Shown: piece by piece, positions 1-5,071 of the stretch
Numbering within the stretch: position 1 is the first letter of the stretch
How the letters are laid out: each line of letters opens with the position of its first letter
From: Candidatus Competibacteraceae bacterium
GTDB lineage: Bacteria > Pseudomonadota > Gammaproteobacteria > Competibacterales > Competibacteraceae
DNA: 5,071 nt
Assembly (NCBI GenBank): GCA_020445005.1
Contig: JAGRHM010000298.1
Location: 1-5,071 of the forward strand
Reading direction: 5' to 3'
Notes under the pieces: generated by a model
Told to the model about the DNA's origin: nothing
Database searches by the model: none
Seen by the model: only the letters and a program-made list of their open reading frames with translations
Program-made: the position numbers and the translations under genes

Positions 1-312
1 ATCGCCGTCAAATTGGGTAATCGCCCGATTCCTGATCGGGTTATGCAGGCGGTGTGGGGATTTTACTATCTCTATATCTTCTGCTACTGCGCCCTGTCGC
101 TGGCGCTGGTGGGAACGGGTCTGGATCTGGTGACGGCATTTGGCACCGCAGCAGCGGGGCTGAACAACATGGGAGTCGGGTTGGGAGATACCGCGTCGAA
201 TTTCAGTTCAATCAGCGACACTGCGACTGTGTTGTTGACCGTATCCATGATCGTCGGTCGGTTGGAGGTGTTTCCGGTGCTGTTGTTGTTCCATCCGGAT
301 TTCTGGAAATAG
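1..312 (+). CDS. trkH: TrkH-family potassium uptake protein, C-terminal part (5' end outside window)
   Basis: These are the last 103 residues of an integral inner-membrane K+ translocation subunit, open from base 1 and ending at TAG 310-312. In the family, four pore repeats each carry a glycine-containing selectivity filter, and the channel works with the cytoplasmic NAD-binding subunit TrkA. Visible here are a hydrophobic segment at residues 17-38, the fourth filter loop GLNNMGVGLG at 53-62, and the downstream conserved SNFSSISD (66-73). A last membrane segment contains GRLEVFPVLLLF (86-97), followed by the typical terminal HPDFWK. The normal protein has about 480-500 residues, so roughly 80% lies upstream. 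A TTG at 13-15 is internal, not a start, because family similarity runs to the first base. The fragment shows no damage. No trkA is visible in the window. The identification is firm. TrkH is preferred over the closely related KtrB/TrkG types only by general resemblance. Confidence 0.9.
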   Translation: MAVKLGNRPIPDRVMQAVWGFYYLYIFCYCALSLALVGTGLDLVTAFGTAAAGLNNMGVGLGDTASNFSSISDTATVLLTVSMIVGRLEVFPVLLLFHPDFWK

Positions 313-325
313 AACGAAGGATGAA

Positions 326-373
326 GGTGAAAGGTGAAAGGTGAAAGGTGAAAGGCGAGGAGGAGAGGTGAAA
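326..373 (+). repeat. GGTGAAA heptamer tandem repeat overlapping a gene start
   Basis: Four perfect head-to-tail copies of GGTGAAA occupy 326-353. A decayed unit, GGCGAGG, follows at 354-360, and a separate perfect copy lies at 367-373. The unit length is not a multiple of three and each copy contains a GTG, so successive copies (GTG at 327, 334, 341, 348) put possible start codons in different frames. The last copy provides the GTG at 368 that I take as the start of the ligase gene. Arrays of this kind are prone to copy-number change by slippage. Whether this alters expression here is inference. Confidence 0.85.
358..363 (+). promoter_or_regulatory. Ribosome binding site AGGAGG that decides the ligase start
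   Basis: AGGAGG at 358-363 (AGGAG at 358-362, five bases before the codon) precedes GTG 368. The in-frame GTG at 341 has only heptamer repeat sequence upstream, and the in-frame ATG at 419 has no purine-rich tract. This favours 368 as the start. Confidence 0.6.
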
Positions 374-1924
374 AGTCGATGGGGCTACACCGGCGAATTG
401 CCGCCTGCACGGTTCAACATGGCGCGTTACTGCCTGGAAGCGGCGGCGCAGGCGACCTCGGATAAGGTCGCGTTAATCGTGGTGTCTGATGTCCATGCGC
501 CAGCGGTTGAGGCGGAGTGCTGGACCTATCGGCAACTGGATGAGGCGGTGCGGCGGACTGCAGCGGGGTTGCGTGGCTTGGGTCTGGCGCCGGGCGCGCG
601 GGTCATGATTCGCATGGGCAATACCAGCGATTATGCCTTGCTCTTCTTTGGCGCTATCGCTGCTGGTTGCGTACCGTTACCCTCTTCCGCGCAATTGACT
701 GAAGAAGAAGCCGATTTCCTGCTGGCTAATTCCGGCGCTCAACTGCTGGCCATGTCAGATGATCTGGCGATTGCGCCCCCGGCTGGAGTCAGGATCCTGG
801 GTCTGGCCGACGTTGCGGCGTTGCGCACGAGCGAACCGATCGATTATGCGGACACAGCTGCCGATGATCCGGCTTTTCTCATTTATACCTCCGGAACCAC
901 CGGCCAGCCCAAGGGGGTATTGCATGCCCAGCGTTCGGCCTGGGGACGGCGTCCGATGTACCAGGGCTGGTATGGCATCTGCCCCGATGATGTAATCCTC
1001 CATGCCGGGGCGTTCAACTGGACGTACACCCTGGGCGTGGGGCTGACGGATCCCTGGGCGAATGGGGCGACAACAGTGCTGTACAATGGCCCGCGCGATG
1101 TCACGGTCTGGCCGGCGCTCATGGCGCAATTCCAGGCGACGCTGTTTGCCGCAGTGCCGGGACTATACCGGCAGATTCTCAAATATAATGACTTGCGTAA
1201 TTTTGACCTGTCCAGCCTACGGCACGGTTTGACGGCGGGCGAGGCGCTCAGCGTGGCACTGCTGGAACAGTGGCGAGCGGTCACCGGCAAAGAGTTGTAC
1301 GAGGCGCTGGGTATGAGCGAGTGTTCAACCTATATTTCCTCATCGCCGCAAGCGTCGGCTAAGCCCGGCAGTCCGGGTAGAGTCCAGCAAGGCCGCTGCG
1401 TGGTCGCGTTATCGGTTGATGAGGGAGAGACGCCGCTGCCGTCCGGCGAAATCGGTCTGCTGGCCGTGCATCGCAGTGATCCGGGGTTAATGCTCGGTTA
1501 CTGGAACCGGCCGGATGAAGAAGCGCTGGTGTATCGGGGCGACTGGTTTATCGGCGGCGATCTGGCACACTTCGACGCGGATGGCTATCTGTTCTACCAC
1601 GGTCGCAATGATGATGTCATGAATGCGATGGGTTACCGGGTGTCGCCACTGGAAGTCGAGCATTGTCTGAGCCGCCATCCGGCGGTTGCGGAGGTGGCAG
1701 TGACCGAGTTGCGGGTGCGCGAGCAGGTCAGCGTGATCGCAGCGTTTGTGGTGCCGCGCGATCCCGATGAGCCGGATGGACTAGATGCCGCACCGTTGCT
1801 GGCCTACGCACATGAGCATCTGGCTGCCTATAAATGTCCGCGTGAAATCATTTTTACCGACGCCCTGCCGCGCACCGCCAACGGCAAGGTGCTGCGCCGC
1901 GAATTGGCGCAGTGGCGAAGGTAG
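368..1924 (+). CDS. AMP-dependent acyl-CoA synthetase/ligase (ANL superfamily)
   Basis: The product activates a carboxylic acid as acyl-AMP and transfers it to coenzyme A. It is a soluble cytoplasmic enzyme of 518 residues, full length for the family. Motifs in order (numbered from GTG 368): the ATP/phosphate loop YTSGTTGQPKGV (173-184); VPGLYRQIL (263-271) before the adenine-binding region; YEALGMSECS (311-320), the A5 equivalent; GDLAHFDADGYLFYHGR (397-413), which contains the ribose-binding Asp and hinge; and PRTANGKVLRREL (501-513) with the catalytic lysine at 507. All key residues are present, so it should be active. The substrate cannot be read from the sequence. Aromatic (benzoate-like) or medium/short-chain acids are the usual range of this branch, and there is no carrier-protein or dehydrogenase partner nearby. 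An alternative start at GTG 341 would add nine repeat-encoded residues. Only 55 bases separate it from trkH, so they may be co-transcribed although unrelated in function. Confidence 0.88.
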   Translation: MKSRWGYTGELPPARFNMARYCLEAAAQATSDKVALIVVSDVHAPAVEAECWTYRQLDEAVRRTAAGLRGLGLAPGARVMIRMGNTSDYALLFFGAIAAGCVPLPSSAQLTEEEADFLLANSGAQLLAMSDDLAIAPPAGVRILGLADVAALRTSEPIDYADTAADDPAFLIYTSGTTGQPKGVLHAQRSAWGRRPMYQGWYGICPDDVILHAGAFNWTYTLGVGLTDPWANGATTVLYNGPRDVTVWPALMAQFQATLFAAVPGLYRQILKYNDLRNFDLSSLRHGLTAGEALSVALLEQWRAVTGKELYEALGMSECSTYISSSPQASAKPGSPGRVQQGRCVVALSVDEGETPLPSGEIGLLAVHRSDPGLMLGYWNRPDEEALVYRGDWFIGGDLAHFDADGYLFYHGRNDDVMNAMGYRVSPLEVEHCLSRHPAVAEVAVTELRVREQVSVIAAFVVPRDPDEPDGLDAAPLLAYAHEHLAAYKCPREIIFTDALPRTANGKVLRRELAQWRR

Positions 1925-2025
1925 CCCGTTAACAGAGTTTTGCCATCTTTAGAACCGAACAGACTGTGGCTCTCGAATGGGCTATGGAGGCGGACAGCGT
2001 GAGCCGTGACCCGCCGCTGGTTCGG

Positions 2026-2460
2026 TTACCACCCAAAGATCCTTTTCAGCCATTTGAAGAACCCACCATTTGCCGACTGATCATTTAAGGTAGGCGTTGC
2101 AGCTTTTTTCGCAACTGTGGGATTTAGCGCGGGGCGGTGGGCGCTGCCGGGCCGGGTTCTCCGGTTTTGTACATGCATAACGCGAGTTTCGGAAACGAAC
2201 TCATCGTCATCGTTGTTTTCACGAGTCGTTTTGTTGATCACCGGGTTTGTCAACGCAGGGGATTGTCCGGCGCTATCCTTGGTTGAGCCAGGTGGACGTC
2301 TGCGATTTTGGACGTTAATGACACGGGTTTGGGAAACAAAATCATCATCATCATCGGTTTGACGAGTAGCCATACTGGTTTTCCTATCTCCAGGGTTTGC
2401 TGGATAGCGCCTGAACGGGAAGATCCATTTTAGACCTTTTCGCGTCAAATCCGCACTCAT
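2026..2460 (-). CDS. Repeat-containing charged small protein, function unknown
   Basis: I do not recognise this 144-residue protein. It is hydrophilic and probably disordered, with no signal peptide. A 47-residue unit occurs twice (residues 32-78 and 79-125). The cores are DDDDDFVSQTRVINVQNRR (36-54) and DDDEFVSETRVMHVQNRR (84-101), each followed by a Pro-Gly-Ser stretch and PAL-N-P-V. A weaker echo, PANPGDRKT, precedes the first core at 20-28. Both ends are aromatic and basic: KGLKWIFPFRR (8-18) and the terminal FFKWLKRIFGW (134-144). Two starts are possible. ATG 2460 borders the IS630 target TA and is supported by the repeat echo before residue 30 and by a reconstructed ATGA overlap. ATG 2373 (115 aa) has AGGA eight bases upstream. 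The repeat conservation with substitutions argues that it is a real gene rather than a chance frame. The TRV motif after an acidic run resembles phosphothreonine sites read by FHA domains. That is only a suggestion. Confidence 0.6.
   Translation of the reverse strand: MSADLTRKGLKWIFPFRRYPANPGDRKTSMATRQTDDDDDFVSQTRVINVQNRRRPPGSTKDSAGQSPALTNPVINKTTRENNDDDEFVSETRVMHVQNRRTRPGSAHRPALNPTVAKKAATPTLNDQSANGGFFKWLKRIFGW
2086..2367 (-). repeat. Two tandem 141-bp coding repeats in the small-protein gene
   Basis: Copy A covers 2227-2367 and copy B 2086-2226, read on the - strand. Each encodes 47 residues. Conservation is strongest in the acidic/FVS-TRV/QNRR core and weaker in the Pro-rich linker, which suggests an old internal duplication held by selection on the core. 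Confidence 0.7.
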
Positions 2461-2461
2461 A

Positions 2462-2475
2462 CCAAGTTGCGTTCA
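2462..2475 (+). repeat. Left terminal inverted repeat of the IS630 element
   Basis: CCAAGTTGCGTTCA, preceded by the target TA at 2460-2461. It pairs with 3579-3592 with two mismatches. Confidence 0.85.
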
Positions 2476-2527
2476 TAGATATACATGATAAGCTGCCTGT
2501 AATGATGTTTTGTGCGAGGATGCTCCG

Positions 2528-3535
2528 ATGTCTGCACGCGCCGCGTTTCCCGAAGGCTCCCCTGATGTGTTAGCCGCACTGCGGCGGGAGGTCAAAACCA
2601 AAGCAGAGTTCCAACGGGTTCAAGCGGTGTGGCCACGGGTCACGGTCGGACTCTCCGATGAACAAATTGCCCAAGCGGTCGGGCTATCGGCCCACACCGT
2701 GCGCTGTTTGAGCTCCCGCTTTCGGTGCCAAGGGGCCTCGGCTTTGACAGGTACGGGTCGCGGTGGTCGGCGCCATGAAAACCTGACCGTGGCCCAAGAG
2801 CAGGCGCTGCTCCAACCCTTTCTCGATCCGGCGGGCCAAGGACACCTCCTGCAGATCAACCCCATCAAGACGGCTTACGAGCCGGTCGTTGGTCACCCGG
2901 TTCCCCGGTCGACGATCGATCGTCGGCTCAGACGCCACGGCTGGCGCAAGCTAGCTCCACGGCCACGTCACCCGAAGGCGGTTAGCGCACAACACAGGCG
3001 TTTAAAAAAACGCCCCGCACGCGTTCAGGACGCGGTGCGAAACCCTGCGCGTCAAGGTCGCCCGGTGCGGTTGATGTTCCAAGACGAAGCCCGCTTCGGG
3101 CGCAGCAGCGACCCACGCCGCTGCTGGGCGCCGCCGGGCGTTCGGCCGGTCGTCGGCGCACCGGTGGTCTGTCAGTACACCGATGCCTTTGCCGCCGTCA
3201 GTCCCCACGATGGCACGCTCGACGCGTTGATTTTGCCGTAGGCCAACGGGCAGAGGATGTCGTTGTTTCTTCAAGAGGTCGCCTGGCGCCATCCTGAAGA
3301 GTTCGTGTTGATGGTGCTCGATGGAGCAGGCGGGCATCGCACCACCCATCGGGTCGTCCCCCCACAGCTCCATTTGATCTATCTGCCGCCGTACAGCCCG
3401 GAATTGAATCCGGCCGAACATCTCTGAGACGAGATCCGCGAAAAGTGGTTTCCGAACCTCCTCTTTCACGATTTAAGCGCCGTGGAAAATGTCCTTGAGG
3501 ATGCCCTACGCACCCTGGAAAAAGATCCCGTCTGA
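2528..3535 (+). pseudogene. IS630-family transposase with two in-frame stop codons
   Basis: A DDE transposase that would cut and join IS630 ends. ATG 2528 is chosen because GAGGA (2516-2520) sits seven bases upstream; a TTG at 2510 is less likely. An N-terminal helix-turn-helix, LSDEQIAQAVGLSAHTVRCL, lies around residues 42-61. The catalytic DDE_3 domain follows: FQDEARFGR with Asp at 3083-3085, MVLDGAG with Asp at 3320-3322, and YSPELNPAEH with Glu at 3416-3418. The frame is closed by TAG at 3239-3241, where the family usually has Tyr in LPYAN, and again by TGA at 3425-3427, where EHLWDE normally has Trp. Reading resumes without a frameshift to TGA 3533-3535, about 335 codons in all, normal for the family. 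In DGAG-GH the usual Trp is Gly. The first stop removes the second and third catalytic residues, so the product should be inactive. Neighbouring genes end in TGA, so recoding of TGA is unlikely. Confidence 0.88.
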
Positions 3536-3682
3536 GTCTCCGGACTCGCGGGATTTGAATAGGTTATCAATAGACCATTGAACGCAATTTAGTATGAGCA
3601 CGGCAAACCGCGCGATGGCCTCTTCGTACCGGCCTGCGGTCAATTCCGCCAAGGTCGCATCTACACGATCGTCAGGGTTCAT
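3506..3682 (-). pseudogene. Small - strand frame interrupted by the IS630 right end
   Basis: From ATG 3682 the first 30 codons (3682-3593) encode an acidic helical peptide beginning MNPDDRVDATLAEL and continuing TAGRYEEAIARFAVLI. The second half resembles one tetratricopeptide-type helix (GRYEEAIARF). GGAG lies eight bases before this ATG. The frame then runs into the IS630 right end and stops at 3506. Removing the element and one TA gives ATA-TGA, so the original product would have been 30 residues ending at a stop that overlaps the ATG of the repeat-protein gene (ATGA). I infer a short coupled upstream frame disrupted by the insertion. The same frame is open upstream, but there it only mirrors the recombinase gene on the other strand. 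The peptide has no recognised family and could be a chance frame. Confidence 0.35.
3579..3592 (-). repeat. Right terminal inverted repeat of the IS630 element
   Basis: On the + strand TGAACGCAATTTAG, followed by the target TA at 3593-3594. It is the imperfect inverse of 2462-2475. Confidence 0.85.
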
Positions 3683-3780
3683 GACCATTGCTCCAAATCT
3701 CCTGTCCAACCCCATGAGGGGGTGTCCGCAAGGGGATCGTGGAACGGACGCTCGATGGCTCGCTCTCCGAACACGCGTAT

Positions 3781-3794
3781 GCGGGCCATCCCGC
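3781..3794 (+). other. Small hairpin between the divergent small frame and the recombinase gene
   Basis: GCGGG, a CCAT loop, then CCCGC at 3781-3794. Another weak stem, ACCCC/GGGGT, lies at 3709-3723. The 153-base divergent gap (3683-3835) holds no other clear motif. It could contain the recombinase's crossover site, but I cannot point to paired recombinase boxes. Confidence 0.3.
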
Positions 3795-3835
3795 GTCTCA
3801 TTAAACAGGGGGCCTTTTACATTACACTTTAACCG

Positions 3836-4432
3836 ATGAAGCACACCCGCATTGGCTATGCCCGTTGCTCGACCGATCAACAGGACCTGACCGCGCAGCA
3901 GGAGACCCTGCGCCAGCTCGGCGTCGCGCCTGAGAGGATCTATACCGATCGCGGTTTCACCGGCACGAACCGGGTCCGACCCGGACTCGATCAAGCTTTG
4001 GCCGCCGTTCGCTGTGGCGATACCTTCGTGGTGCCCAAACTGGACCGGCTGGCCCGTTCGGTTCCGGATGCCCGCGCGATCGGCGATGCACTTTCCGGTC
4101 AAGGGGTGAAGCTCCAGATCGGGGCGAGCGTCTACGATCCGACCGACCCGATGGGCAAGTTGTTTTTCAACATCCTGGCGACCTTTACCGAATTTGAAAC
4201 CGACCTCATTAAGCTGCGGACCCGCGAAGGCATGGCGGTGGCGCGCGCCAAGGGGAAGTTGCGCGGTAAAAAACCAAAATTCTCGGATCGGCAGCAGAAG
4301 GAACTGCGTCGTTTGTACGACAGTGGTGATTATTCGATCAGCGACTTGGCCGAGTTGTTTTCGGTCTCACGACCGACGGTCTACCGCACCCTCCGTCGTC
4401 AGGCCGGCCGCGCAATGGTGAATGCGGTCTGA
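3836..4432 (+). CDS. Serine recombinase, resolvase/invertase family
   Basis: A 198-residue site-specific recombinase that cuts DNA through a covalent phosphoserine link and joins it after subunit rotation, as Tn3-type resolvases and Hin/Pin invertases do. The catalytic N-terminal domain has YARCSTDQQDL with the nucleophile Ser12 and Arg10, GFTGTNRVRPGL (40-51), VVPKLDRLARS (65-75) with Arg71 and Arg74, and the dimer-helix segment EFETDLIKLRTREGMAVARAKG (119-140). A C-terminal helix-turn-helix, YSISDLAELFSVSRPTVYRTL (166-186), binds DNA. Length and domain order are normal and no key residue is missing. The ATG at 3836 has no convincing ribosome site in front (CATTACACTTTAACCG), so expression may be weak. 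No transposase of the Tn3 type accompanies it, so it is an orphan here, possibly left by a lost transposon or acting on a nearby site. It converges with the istA remnant. Confidence 0.9.
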   Translation: MKHTRIGYARCSTDQQDLTAQQETLRQLGVAPERIYTDRGFTGTNRVRPGLDQALAAVRCGDTFVVPKLDRLARSVPDARAIGDALSGQGVKLQIGASVYDPTDPMGKLFFNILATFTEFETDLIKLRTREGMAVARAKGKLRGKKPKFSDRQQKELRRLYDSGDYSISDLAELFSVSRPTVYRTLRRQAGRAMVNAV

Positions 4433-4463
4433 GGGCACCGTGGTTCTTGGATGGCGCCACATA

Positions 4464-4481
4464 GCGTTGAAAATTTAACGC
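4464..4481. terminator. Weak inverted repeat between convergent genes
   Basis: GCGTTGA-AAAT-TTAACGC gives a seven-pair stem with one G-T pair, 32 bases after the recombinase stop and overlapping the stop of the istA remnant. Without a clear T run on either strand, its terminator role is tentative. Confidence 0.25.
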
Positions 4482-4696
4482 CAACTACCGGTAAAGATCA
4501 CACCCTCGCCGTTGCGAAAGGACTCGACGAAATACCCGTCGCCGACCTCGCTGCTGGCCTGGCAACCCCCCCCCGCAGGTCGCAGGTGGCCTTTCACCGT
4601 GTTCTTGCTGCAACCTAACTCGTGAGCAATGCGCTGGATGCCCCACCCGAGTTGGTGAAGTCGTCTCATCGCCGCAATGGCCTCTGGGGTTTGCAT
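4475..4696 (-). pseudogene. istA: IS21-type transposase IstA, N-terminal remnant
   Basis: From ATG 4696 the 73 codons begin MQTPEAIAAMRRLHQLG and include a helix-turn-helix, WGIQRIAHELGCSKNTVKGHL (18-38), that I recognise as the N-terminus of IS21-family IstA. IstA binds the IS21 ends and carries an integrase-type DDE core, usually in about 350-500 residues. Resemblance fades just after the PAGGG segment (40-44), which is encoded by a nine-base C/G run (4566-4574). The frame then ends at TAA 4475-4477 without any catalytic domain. Neither the rest of istA nor the istB helper gene follows, and the recombinase gene faces it after about 40 bases. AAGGAGGA (4701-4708) lies four bases before the ATG. 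A longer frame from ATG 4750 is possible but would start upstream of the likely transcription start. It may survive only as a small DNA-binding peptide. A slip in the homopolymer (true or a sequencing error) cannot be excluded. Confidence 0.7.
4566..4574 (+). repeat. Nine-base C homopolymer inside the istA remnant
   Basis: A run of nine C on the + strand (G on the coding strand) at the point where similarity to IstA is lost. It is a candidate slippage or sequencing-error site. Confidence 0.7.
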
Positions 4697-4700
4697 CCGA

Positions 4701-4708
4701 TCCTCCTT
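4701..4708 (-). promoter_or_regulatory. Strong ribosome binding site for the istA remnant
   Basis: The - strand reads AAGGAGGA-TCGG-ATG. This near-perfect anti-16S match selects ATG 4696 over the in-frame ATG 4750 and GTG 4753. Confidence 0.65.
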
Positions 4709-4751
4709 CCAGACCGTGATTTCCGGAAGCAGGATTTTCAGACTGTTCATC

Positions 4752-4781
4752 ACTATTTTCCCCTCAGTTTGCAGGGGTCAA
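4752..4781 (-). promoter_or_regulatory. Candidate sigma-70 promoter in the IS21-like end, reading into istA
   Basis: On the - strand TTGACC (4776-4781) is followed after 18 bases by AATAGT (4752-4757), matching five and four of six consensus positions. Transcription would begin near 4745, upstream of ATG 4696. The -35 box coincides with one of the GGGTCA motifs (TGACCC on this strand), so transposase binding there could regulate it. Confidence 0.4.
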
Positions 4782-4784
4782 TTT
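4752..4784 (+). repeat. Left arm of a 33/35-bp inverted repeat (IS21-like end)
   Basis: This arm matches the reverse complement of 5022-5056 with one substitution (4770) and a two-base AT indel. The arm contains its own stem, CCCCT-(8)-AGGGG, at 4760-4777. Weak similarity extends outward past ACTGTT. Confidence 0.85.
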
Positions 4785-5021
4785 CGCCAAGGGTCACCCT
4801 TTAGCCGGCCCGGGTCAATGAGACAAAGATACTCCTCGCGCCCTCGCACGATGTTTTTTCCGGCGTGAAGCGCCGGGGTCAAGCCGATCACGCGCCGTCA
4901 GTTCTCATTCGATGGTGACGGAATCCGCACGGACCCGCACCAGTCACCCTTCTGGATCAAGATCCTGGGGCTGCTCCTGAATGTCAGGCGACACCATAAA
5001 CTGACCCCTTGACGACACTAA
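4785..5021. other. Non-coding region between inverted arms, with repeated GGGTCA motifs
   Basis: I see no gene here. In and around the region GGGTCA occurs on the + strand at 4775, 4791, 4812 and 4876, and on the - strand (TGACCC) at 5002 and 5026. A perfect AAGGGT-C-ACCCTT palindrome lies at 4789-4801. Repeated motifs near both ends are a known property of IS21-family elements, where they probably bind transposase. A + strand frame open from 4869 to a stop at 5010-5012 (47 codons) has no start codon and no recognised similarity. Confidence 0.5.
4860..4876. other. GC-rich hairpin CCGGCG-TGAAG-CGCCGG
   Basis: A perfect six-pair stem with a five-base loop, preceded on the + strand by six T (4854-4859). 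The T run is on the wrong side for a + strand terminator, and the - strand copy is followed by A rather than T, so I do not call it a terminator. Confidence 0.6.
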
Positions 5022-5056
5022 AAATTGACCCCTGCGAACTGAGGGGAAAATATAGT
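5022..5056 (-). repeat. Right arm of the 33/35-bp inverted repeat (second IS21-like end)
   Basis: The inverse of 4752-4784, with its own CCCCT-(8)-AGGGG stem at 5029-5046. On the + strand it carries TTGACC (5025-5030) and TATAGT (5051-5056) 20 bases apart, a possible outward promoter with long spacing. The following AAACAGTTTTT resembles the GAACAGTCTGAAAA after the left arm, suggesting a second IS21 leader that continues beyond the window. Confidence 0.8.
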
Positions 5057-5071
5057 CAAACAGTTTTTAGA

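Larger units (their letters stand above)
2462..3592 (+). mobile_element. IS630-family insertion sequence, complete ends, inactivated transposase
   Basis: The element is 1131 bp long. The left end CCAAGTTGCGTTCA (2462-2475) and the complement of the right end, CTAAATTGCGTTCA, match at 12 of 14 positions. Weaker similarity continues inward to a shared TGATAA. Both ends are flanked directly by TA (2460-2461 and 3593-3594), as expected because IS630/Tc1-type elements insert at and duplicate TA. One transposase frame fills the interior. The transposase carries two stop codons, so the copy can probably move only if supplied with transposase in trans. The insertion lies exactly behind the start codon of the - strand repeat gene and inside another - strand open frame. 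Confidence 0.88.

Noticed and set aside
755..1290. Long - strand frames opposite the ligase gene
   Set aside because: They lie antisense to the best-conserved motifs of the ligase and have compositions typical of GC-rich shadow frames, with no recognisable domain.
1989..2015. GGCGG...CCGCC inverted repeat as a terminator between convergent genes
   Set aside because: A five-pair stem with a 17-base loop and no T run on either side is too weak to call.
1966..2088. Short + strand GTG frame of 40 codons after the ligase
   Set aside because: It lacks a ribosome site, overlaps the end of the - strand repeat gene and resembles nothing known.
3690..4102. The upstream part of a 198-codon - strand frame beginning at 4102
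   Set aside because: Its first part is the complement of the recombinase gene, and it only stays open because of codon bias there. Only the last 30 codons before the IS (from 3682) have a ribosome site and a plausible composition.
4854..4876. Intrinsic terminator from the GC hairpin with six T
   Set aside because: The T run precedes the stem on the + strand, and on the - strand the stem is followed by A, so neither strand has the required order.
4869..5012. 47-codon open + strand frame between the IS21-like arms
   Set aside because: There is no ATG, GTG or TTG start after the upstream stop, no recognised similarity, and it ends within a terminal repeat motif.
4752..5056. CRISPR-type or attachment-site array
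   Set aside because: The repeated units are short, irregularly spaced and inverted rather than direct, and they fit transposase-binding repeats of IS21 ends better.

Overview
The window looks like an accessory, IS-scarred stretch of a moderately GC-rich proteobacterial chromosome. A gammaproteobacterium is my guess from the TrkH, acyl-CoA ligase, IS630 and IS21 types; this is an impression, not a search result. Two housekeeping-type genes lie on the left and a patchwork of mobile-element remnants on the right.

Left part (1-1924, + strand): the last 103 codons of a TrkH-type potassium uptake subunit are followed, across a short GGTGAAA heptamer repeat, by a complete ANL-superfamily AMP-dependent acyl-CoA ligase of about 518 aa. 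The heptamer array supplies several GTG codons and ends at the most likely GTG start (368).

Middle (2026-2460, - strand): a 144-codon gene of unknown function, convergent with the ligase. Its product is charged and low in complexity, with a 47-residue repeat present twice. The core of the repeat is D-rich-FVS[QE]TRV[IM][NH]VQNRR, and the protein ends in a Trp/Phe/Lys/Arg-rich tail. Directly behind its start codon sits a complete IS630-family element (2462-3592) with 14-bp inverted ends and TA on both sides. The transposase keeps its D, D and E residues but carries two in-frame stops. If the element and one TA are removed, a 30-codon open frame on the - strand (3682 to 3593) ends in an ATGA overlap with the start of the repeat gene. 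The insertion therefore seems to have split a translationally coupled pair.

Right part (3836-5071): a serine recombinase of the resolvase/invertase family (+ strand) reads away from the split pair. Facing it is a truncated IS21-type istA fragment on the - strand, with a good ribosome site, an N-terminal helix-turn-helix and a 9-base C run where the family resemblance fades. The last ~320 bases hold no convincing gene. They contain two nearly identical 33/35-bp inverted arms, 237 bp apart, and six GGGTCA motifs, four pointing one way and two the other. I read this as two IS21-like ends placed head to head, with a second copy probably starting just beyond the right edge. No complete new system is visible. 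The most unusual items are the repeat protein, its split leader frame and the head-to-head IS21 ends.
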